Positions 34,279-39,562 of a stretch of 39,562 nt of DNA are shown here, piece after piece. The translations under genes and the position numbers were made by a program. This DNA comes from an uncultured Saprospiraceae bacterium (GTDB lineage Bacteria > Bacteroidota > Bacteroidia > Chitinophagales > Saprospiraceae): contig CAKZUK010000250.1 in assembly GCA_937921775.1 (NCBI GenBank), positions 1 through 39,562 on the forward strand. The letters are read 5' to 3'. Position 1 is the first letter of the stretch; each line of letters begins with the position of its first letter. The notes beneath the pieces were generated by a model. That model was not told the origin of the DNA. It did no database searches and saw only the letters and a program-made list of their open reading frames with translations.

Positions 34279-36045
34279 TTATTCTCGTTCGATTTTAAAT
34301 GTACCATTGATATCAACGGTACCTCCACCTCCTTGACTGTTTTCCATAGTTCCTGCAAAAGAACCAATTACAAAACCGCCTACTGCTTCGAAAGTTGTAA
34401 ACTCAACTTCTATATCACAGTACCCGCCATCGCAGCCTAGTGAGAAGAAAGTCCCTCCACTTTCGTAACTTGTGTATGCGTAATCTGGAGTATATGTCCC
34501 AGGAGCAGTCGCAGGGATATTAAGTGCAATTTGACTAAATGTGTTTAATGAATCTGGATCAGATCCTGAAATCGTAATGTTTCCTGTATTTGGATCATTA
34601 ACAGCTAATGGGTTTATTATCAATGTCTCAAGACCGTCAACAGTATAATTCAAATACTCAGTCAAATCATCACATATATATACGGATCCTAGATCTAAAG
34701 TTGTTTCACCAGTTACATCATGACTTATAGTTGAACTTTGCTTTAGTTCATCAAAGTCATAACCAGTTGTCTCTACAGTAGTAGCGTTACAAATACTGAT
34801 TACTTCATTAAAGTTACCCGCAGCATCTACTGAAAGTACCGTTGTTGCATATCCATAATCCATTAGTAGATAACCATTGCTTACTGGATCATTATCACAA
34901 TTTGTCAAAGTACCAGATACGGTTAAGAAATTTTCTGATGTAGTAACTTGAATGGTAGGAATAGTTGCATCAGCTGCAAAAGGTCCGATAGCTGCAGTGT
35001 AAATTAGTTCACCACAGTTGTCCAAAATTTCAATAGTCAAGTTCTGATCATTTGGCACTGCACCAGCGTAAACACCATCTTGATTTGTCCAACCGTATCC
35101 AACCATACCGCTTGATACTTCTGTGATTTTTACTTGTAAGTTTTGAATTGGATCACCGTTTTCGTTTGTTACTGTACCCTCAATGAAAATATAATCATTA
35201 GGAACATCACAATTCCAGAAAGAGAAGTGTGTAACGGTACCTACATACTTGTTACCTTGTAAAGTTGCTTCACCATCTTCTACCCAGTATCCAGAAGACT
35301 CATCAAAGTGCCATAGTGGAATCGTTGCAGGTGCATTGGCTGCTAGTTCAGTAGGAACTGGCAATTCGATCGTAGCAGTTTGTCCATCAGCAATGTTCAA
35401 TGCTTCACCAGCACTACCTTCTAGTTCAACACCGATCATACCATAGGTCGTCAATTGTTGTTGTACATTATCAGTATTGGTTGCTCTAAGGTCACCCGGC
35501 ATTCTTTGTGCAAGGTCAGTAGCGGTTGGATCCAACCAAGTAGCGTAAACATTTACGTTACCTGAGTAAGCCCCACCACCTTCTGTCTTAATTGCATTGG
35601 CTGCAAATTCAACAGTAGCGCCATCTGTAGTGCTTACTGTACCACCGGCATCCGCCATGAAATTACCAGTAAGTACTTTTTCGATCATTTTGATTTTTGT
35701 AAAATTTTGCTTGTTCAATTTAGAACCAACAAATTTTGCGTTGTAGAAGTAACCGTCTTTTTCAGCCGTTACCAAACTACCTTTAGTATTGATTTCTACA
35801 TTTTTGAAAGAGAAGTAACCGTTTTCATCAGACATTACTGTGCTAGTCCCGTAGGTGATCAATGCATTTTCTAGGCTTGTATTGGCTTCATCTGTTACGG
35901 TACCAGAGAATGAACCGTTGACAATAACTTCAGGTGTTGGTCCAGGACCAGGTAAAGATCCTCCGGTTTCCTCATCTTTTCGACAAGAAGTAAAAAGGAG
36001 TGTTGCAAATAGGAATAATAATCCGATACTTTTTAAAAATTTCAT
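34279..36045 (-). CDS. Lipoprotein with carboxypeptidase-regulatory-like domain, paralogue 3
   Basis: 588 residues. The lipobox is LFTSC-RKDEE, then a GSLPGPGPTPE linker. First sandwich: FSGTVTDEANTSLENALITYG. NGYFSFKNVEINTKGSLVTAEKDGYF is almost shared with paralogue 1. Then come YATWLDPTATDLAQRMPGDLRA, IPLWHFDESSGYWVEDGEATL and TVTHFSFWNCDVP. It is closer to paralogue 1 than to paralogue 2 in these blocks. The stop lies 125 bp before the ECF sigma gene, which reads in the same direction, so it could supply read-through or be a regulated neighbour. Confidence 0.83.
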   Translation of the reverse strand: MKFLKSIGLLFLFATLLFTSCRKDEETGGSLPGPGPTPEVIVNGSFSGTVTDEANTSLENALITYGTSTVMSDENGYFSFKNVEINTKGSLVTAEKDGYFYNAKFVGSKLNKQNFTKIKMIEKVLTGNFMADAGGTVSTTDGATVEFAANAIKTEGGGAYSGNVNVYATWLDPTATDLAQRMPGDLRATNTDNVQQQLTTYGMIGVELEGSAGEALNIADGQTATIELPVPTELAANAPATIPLWHFDESSGYWVEDGEATLQGNKYVGTVTHFSFWNCDVPNDYIFIEGTVTNENGDPIQNLQVKITEVSSGMVGYGWTNQDGVYAGAVPNDQNLTIEILDNCGELIYTAAIGPFAADATIPTIQVTTSENFLTVSGTLTNCDNDPVSNGYLLMDYGYATTVLSVDAAGNFNEVISICNATTVETTGYDFDELKQSSTISHDVTGETTLDLGSVYICDDLTEYLNYTVDGLETLIINPLAVNDPNTGNITISGSDPDSLNTFSQIALNIPATAPGTYTPDYAYTSYESGGTFFSLGCDGGYCDIEVEFTTFEAVGGFVIGSFAGTMENSQGGGGTVDINGTFKIERE

Positions 36046-36466
36046 TGTTTTAATTTTATAGCAGGTGCTTATTTAATTTTTTAATTAATCCTGCGGTTTT
36101 TTATAGAATAATGAGTTCGCAATTGCTTTCAATAGGTATATATCCGATTAGTGCAGGAAACGATGCCTTTGTAGAAAGAATAATTTCGTTGGTCGACATT
36201 GTTTGCTGGTTTAGAGTGAGTTAGGTAAGTTTATTTTTTTGGAATAAATTGTAATTGCTCGATCTAAAATACAATAGCTTGATCCCATTTAGGGTATTCT
36301 ATGTGAGAATGTGGTTCAAAACTGCCTTTGTGAGTTATCAAGCGAATAGTGATCAATAGGCTGAGCCATCTTATCAAATCTTTGAACCAAGCTCTGGTAA
36401 CATTTTTATATCCAAATCGTCTTTTCTCTATAATTAAGTTGTTTAAAAACTCCAATAGAAAAGCTT
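36046..36466. other. Divergent intergenic region
   Basis: 421 bp between divergent genes; it must hold the promoters of lipoprotein paralogue 3 and of the gene at 36467. Words CTTGATCCCATTTAGGG, TTATCAAGCGAATAG and TGATCAATAGGCTGAG recur with TTATCAAATC, but I see no strong hairpin or gene. Confidence 0.45.
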
Positions 36467-38668
36467 ATGAAAAATCTACTCACTATTTTTGCCGCCTTTT
36501 TATTCTTTTCCATAGGGCTGTCTGCTCAAAATACAATTGTGCTCACGGGCCAAATTGTTGATGAAATTACTAAAGAGCCCATTGCTTATGCACACGTCGG
36601 CATCCCGGAGCAAGGAATCGGAACTACTTCTGGTCATGATGGAAAGTTTAAGTTTAAAGTACCACGTCGATATGCCAATTCAGATATGATGGTTTCCTTC
36701 ATGGGTTACAAAACATATAAGCAAGCGGTTAATACCGTGACAGTTCCAGCGCGTATTAGTTTGATACGTGCGCAAAATGAATTGCCAGAAATTCTAGTAA
36801 CTGATGGGGACTGGGCATTAAATATCATAAGGGAAGCAGTAAAAGCCATTCCTAAAAATTATCCAAAACATTCAACTCGTCACCTAGCTTTTTACAGAGA
36901 GTCCAGAACAGATAAAAACTCCCAATACATTTATTTGGCAGAAGGTGTTTTGAACATTTATAAAAAAAGTTATAAAAGTAAAAAAGAAGGTCAGGTAAGT
37001 TTGGTAGAAGGTCGTAGAATCAATTTGTTGAACCCACTAGATACGATGATTTCGCGCGGCTTGAACTCAGGTCATATGGCAGCACATCGATTTGACTTTG
37101 TTTATAATCGCGAAGACTTTTTACAAGAAAAATATTTCCCTTGTTACAAATACTGGCTCGAAAGTATGACTACCTATAATGGTAAGTCAGTTTATGTCAT
37201 TGCTTTTGATAAAGATGAGGAGGCTCCACCAGTAACCACTAAGTCTAGAATTGGAAAAGAGAAAAGTACTTATGAGAATGGGTTTAATGTTTTTAGGATA
37301 GGTCCGAAAAAGAAACGTAGCCTGCATGCACGAATGCGAGGGAGGGTCTATATCGATAAAGAAACCTTTGCCATTATTCGAGGTGATTTTGAAATAACAA
37401 AAGAGGGATTAAAAAAATATGACGACTATCCATTGTATGCAGGTAGTTGGAAAGCCAATTCTTATAAAGTCAATTATCGACAGATTGGAGATCGCTGGTA
37501 TTTTAGTGACGCTTTTCGCAAAGGACATTATGGCTCTGGAGGTATTTATAGCAATGAGGTAAAAATGACAGAAATCAATTCTGAAAAAGGAAAACCGATT
37601 CTATACGCAGAACGACTGCACCGCAATCAACGATTCTCACGAATGACAGGAACCTACGATCCCAATTTTTGGGCAGAATATAACACTACGCCTTTGAGTG
37701 CAGGTCAAGCAGAGGGGATTCGTCAAATGGAAAATGCAAAAGAAGCACAATTGGCTTTTGCTCCAGAAAATATGGAAGCGCTTCAGCGGCAGAGAGATTC
37801 TATCCGTTACGTTAAGCAGTTACAAATCGAAAGTCTAGAAGGAAAAGAAATAGAAAGTGGGAAAGAAAATAAAAATGAAAAAGCAAAATTAAAAGGTCCT
37901 GACTTTGAAGATGGTCTGATCTCTTTCCTAGGTGAAGATCGCCTAGGAGACATAACTCCATCAAGAAGAAAGAAAGGGCCGAGAAGTTGGGTTAAATTTA
38001 GCCTTGGTGCTGGCACCCATTTCATTCAGTCAGCAGCAGATCCTATCAACATAATTTATGAATCAGGTGAAGACGAAATTATTTTTTCAATCGAAGATGA
38101 TATTAAGAAAAGGAATTTTGAAATCGTTTCTAATTTGGATATAGACATCTTTTTGAATCGACGTTTTTTCATCCGTGCAGGAATGGCTTGGGATTATTAC
38201 AACAGTATCTACAAGGATCGAACGATAGGAGTGGGGGCCGAATGGAACTTGAGTAAACAACGTCCCGTTTATTTCAAAGCTATTGCACAATATGAAAAAC
38301 TACGATACGCCAGAAAAGTAGGAGCGGTAGATAATGACTATGGGAAATTTAAAATTGATGGAAAGAAAATCAACTCAAAGTCATTCAACGTATATTATGG
38401 TAGTCGTACTCGAAACATAAAACTGGCAGGAGAACTTTCCGTAGAACTCATGCCTGATCGAGAAATTTATATTCGAGGAGCTTACCATCTTCCCTTAGGT
38501 ACTCGCAATGAGATTTGGGTAAAAGAACGCCGTCAGGTTTTTCGAAAGAAGAACAGTCAGGCGGTTAGCGATTCTGAAATCTCAGTGATGCAAGATGGAG
38601 AGCGATTTTCGAGTGATATTCCTGATCGAGGAAGCTTCTCTGTTACTGTTGGTTTGCTGTTTAAGTAG
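36467..38668 (+). CDS. Carboxypeptidase-regulatory-like domain envelope protein
   Basis: 733 residues with a signal peptide (1-20, ending GLSAQ). An N-terminal CarboxypepD_reg-like sandwich (about 24-105: IVLTGQIVDEITKEPIAYAHVGIP, GTTSGHDGKFKFKVP, VSFMGYKTY) is followed by a region of the sort seen in DUF5686-like proteins (IIREAVKAIPKNYPKHS, RHLAFYRES, YLAEGVLNIYKKSYK), a lysine-rich segment (about 450-510), and a C-terminal beta-strand region ending GSFSVTVGLLFK, compatible with an outer-membrane barrel. Family assignment is by general resemblance only. Function unknown; it may be an outer-membrane transport or assembly factor. Confidence 0.75.
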   Translation: MKNLLTIFAAFLFFSIGLSAQNTIVLTGQIVDEITKEPIAYAHVGIPEQGIGTTSGHDGKFKFKVPRRYANSDMMVSFMGYKTYKQAVNTVTVPARISLIRAQNELPEILVTDGDWALNIIREAVKAIPKNYPKHSTRHLAFYRESRTDKNSQYIYLAEGVLNIYKKSYKSKKEGQVSLVEGRRINLLNPLDTMISRGLNSGHMAAHRFDFVYNREDFLQEKYFPCYKYWLESMTTYNGKSVYVIAFDKDEEAPPVTTKSRIGKEKSTYENGFNVFRIGPKKKRSLHARMRGRVYIDKETFAIIRGDFEITKEGLKKYDDYPLYAGSWKANSYKVNYRQIGDRWYFSDAFRKGHYGSGGIYSNEVKMTEINSEKGKPILYAERLHRNQRFSRMTGTYDPNFWAEYNTTPLSAGQAEGIRQMENAKEAQLAFAPENMEALQRQRDSIRYVKQLQIESLEGKEIESGKENKNEKAKLKGPDFEDGLISFLGEDRLGDITPSRRKKGPRSWVKFSLGAGTHFIQSAADPINIIYESGEDEIIFSIEDDIKKRNFEIVSNLDIDIFLNRRFFIRAGMAWDYYNSIYKDRTIGVGAEWNLSKQRPVYFKAIAQYEKLRYARKVGAVDNDYGKFKIDGKKINSKSFNVYYGSRTRNIKLAGELSVELMPDREIYIRGAYHLPLGTRNEIWVKERRQVFRKKNSQAVSDSEISVMQDGERFSSDIPDRGSFSVTVGLLFK

Positions 38669-39046
38669 TTGTTGCCCTTGGACGGGGATGGGAGCTGTCG
38701 GGCTCGCCTTAAGACTGGCGCTTTTTTGTCAGAGGGGTAGGAAGAAATAACGTTTTCGTGATTGTGGAGCTGACTTAGTCGTGGTTTTAGACCATATAAG
38801 ACAGATAAGGATGATATAAATCTTGAATCACTGAAAGGCCAATTTTTGCTGGCGAAAAAATACAAGATTAAACTAAAATACACGAAAAGGCTGCTCTGAA
38901 AATCAGAGCAGCCTTTTCGTGTATTTATACTTAATTAGGGTTATTAAAAACGGCTTCAAAAAGTAATTTCATAAGTTTCAGTAATTATTGAAACTTTATT
39001 CTTGCTGCAATGTTTACTTATCAAACAAGCATAAAAACAGCCAGCT
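38669..39046. other. Intergenic region with a long hairpin
   Basis: 378 bp. The left part has a GGACGGGGATGGGAGC word related to the 18921 and 21234 repeats, then a 24-bp perfect hairpin at 38876-38926. Otherwise there is no recognisable gene. Confidence 0.5.
38876..38926. terminator. Perfect 24-bp hairpin, probable bidirectional terminator
   Basis: AAATACACGAAAAGGCTGCT plus CTGA (38876-38899) pairs exactly with 38903-38926 around a 3-nt loop. It is followed by ATAC, so there is no long T-run beyond the stem. It lies about 210 bp past the 36467 gene. Confidence 0.7.
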
Positions 39047-39421
39047 ATGAATCTGGAATTCATCACATTTATATTGTATTTAACCATTGCGGCTAGCACG
39101 ACAATTATTGTTGGACAGAGCTTGTATAGGAATGGGGCTGTATTTTTAGAACGCATATTTAGATCAAGTCCTCAGGTTGTTCAGCCACTAAATAAAATGC
39201 TTTTAGTTGGGTTTTACTTAATGAATCTTGGTTTTGTTCTGGCTTTCTTTACACAAAAGACAGCAGCCATTCATTCGATAGGAGCCTGCGTAGAGTTTTT
39301 GAGCACAAAGTTGGGAATTGTTTATTTGCTCCTAGGAGTAATGCATCTGTTTAATTTATTCCTTTTTATCACGATAGAAAAGCGACTGAATAAGGAAACA
39401 ATTTTATTGGAAAATATTTAA
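39047..39421 (+). CDS. Small three-helix membrane protein
   Basis: 124 residues with three hydrophobic helices: about 3-24 (EFITFILYLTIAASTTIIVG), 50-70 (LLVGFYLMNLGFVLAFF) and 91-113 (LGIVYLLLGVMHLFNLFLFI). A short basic loop (ERIFRSSPQV) follows helix 1. No family recognised. The stop codon lies at the first bases of the dispersed repeat copy B, so the repeat may have inserted at, or supplied, the gene end. Confidence 0.65.
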   Translation: MNLEFITFILYLTIAASTTIIVGQSLYRNGAVFLERIFRSSPQVVQPLNKMLLVGFYLMNLGFVLAFFTQKTAAIHSIGACVEFLSTKLGIVYLLLGVMHLFNLFLFITIEKRLNKETILLENI

Positions 39422-39557
39422 TACTCTGTAACATAAATTTATTTAATTTTTGAATGTTCTTTTTCAGCGATGACTTCTTCCAAATTTTCTCAAATAGCTT
39501 AGGCCATTCTTAAAAATATTGGAATCGTCCTCACTAAAAAACAATGCATTCAAATTC
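39420..39557. repeat. Dispersed direct repeat, copy B
   Basis: Begins AATACTCTGTAACATAAATT; the same order of words as 20021-20157, including TTTTTGAATGTTC, CAAATAGCT-AGGC and ATTGactcGTCCTCAC-like segments. It may continue past the window edge. Confidence 0.75.
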
Positions 39558-39562
39558 TTAAC

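Noticed and set aside
36264..36455. 63-codon minus-strand ORF in the divergent spacer
   Set aside because: No homology signal recognised, it occupies the expected promoter region, and its composition looks like AT-rich non-coding sequence.

Overview
The window looks like a chromosomal segment of a Bacteroidota bacterium, most likely Saprospiria/Saprospiraceae. The signs are AT-rich DNA, type IX secretion (T9SS) C-terminal sorting domains on two secreted proteins, lipoproteins with C-K-K/R-D-D-type starts, a TonB-dependent receptor, carboxypeptidase-regulatory-like domains, an ECF sigma factor paired with a membrane protein ending in a beta-barrel, and weak A-rich ribosome binding sites. The family names come from reading motifs; no database search was possible.

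Layout. 1-4.3 kb (+): a large Cys-rich T9SS surface protein followed by two small related lipoproteins, apparently one operon. 4.4-8.5 kb: a conserved hypothetical (-), a class I isoprenoid-synthase-like protein (+), and a caspase-fold + TPR gene (-) that has lost its catalytic His and Cys and is cut by one in-frame stop. 8.5-16.9 kb (-): the complete tryptophan pathway in the order trpE-G-D-C // F-B-A-aroF. A leader peptide with three consecutive Trp codons and a terminator hairpin precede trpE, a textbook attenuator. A strong terminator and a 370-bp gap separate trpC from trpF. 16.9-23.8 kb (-): a BtuB-like TonB receptor, a PqiA-like membrane protein, YebC, a PepD/M20 dipeptidase and an SGNH hydrolase, separated by repeat-rich spacers. 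23.9-36.0 kb (-): three paralogous lipoproteins interleaved with phenylalanine hydroxylase, a T9SS-exported M36 metalloprotease, and an ECF sigma/anti-sigma pair in which the anti-sigma is predicted to span both membranes. 36.5-39.4 kb (+): a carboxypeptidase-regulatory-like envelope protein and a small three-helix membrane protein.

How the genes work together. The trp block makes tryptophan from chorismate, and aroF supplies the committed step of the shikimate pathway. Phenylalanine hydroxylase adds to the aromatic amino-acid theme. Much of the rest concerns the cell envelope: T9SS cargo, lipoproteins, a nutrient receptor and an envelope-sensing sigma system.

The most notable points are the trp attenuator, the dual-membrane anti-sigma/ECF pair, the degenerate caspase-TPR gene, and a striking density of intergenic palindromic elements. 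These elements share an architecture (arms built from short repeated words) but differ in arm sequence. One 108-bp element occurs twice, 6 kb apart and inverted, with only three differences. No tRNA, rRNA, CRISPR array, transposase or phage gene was seen.
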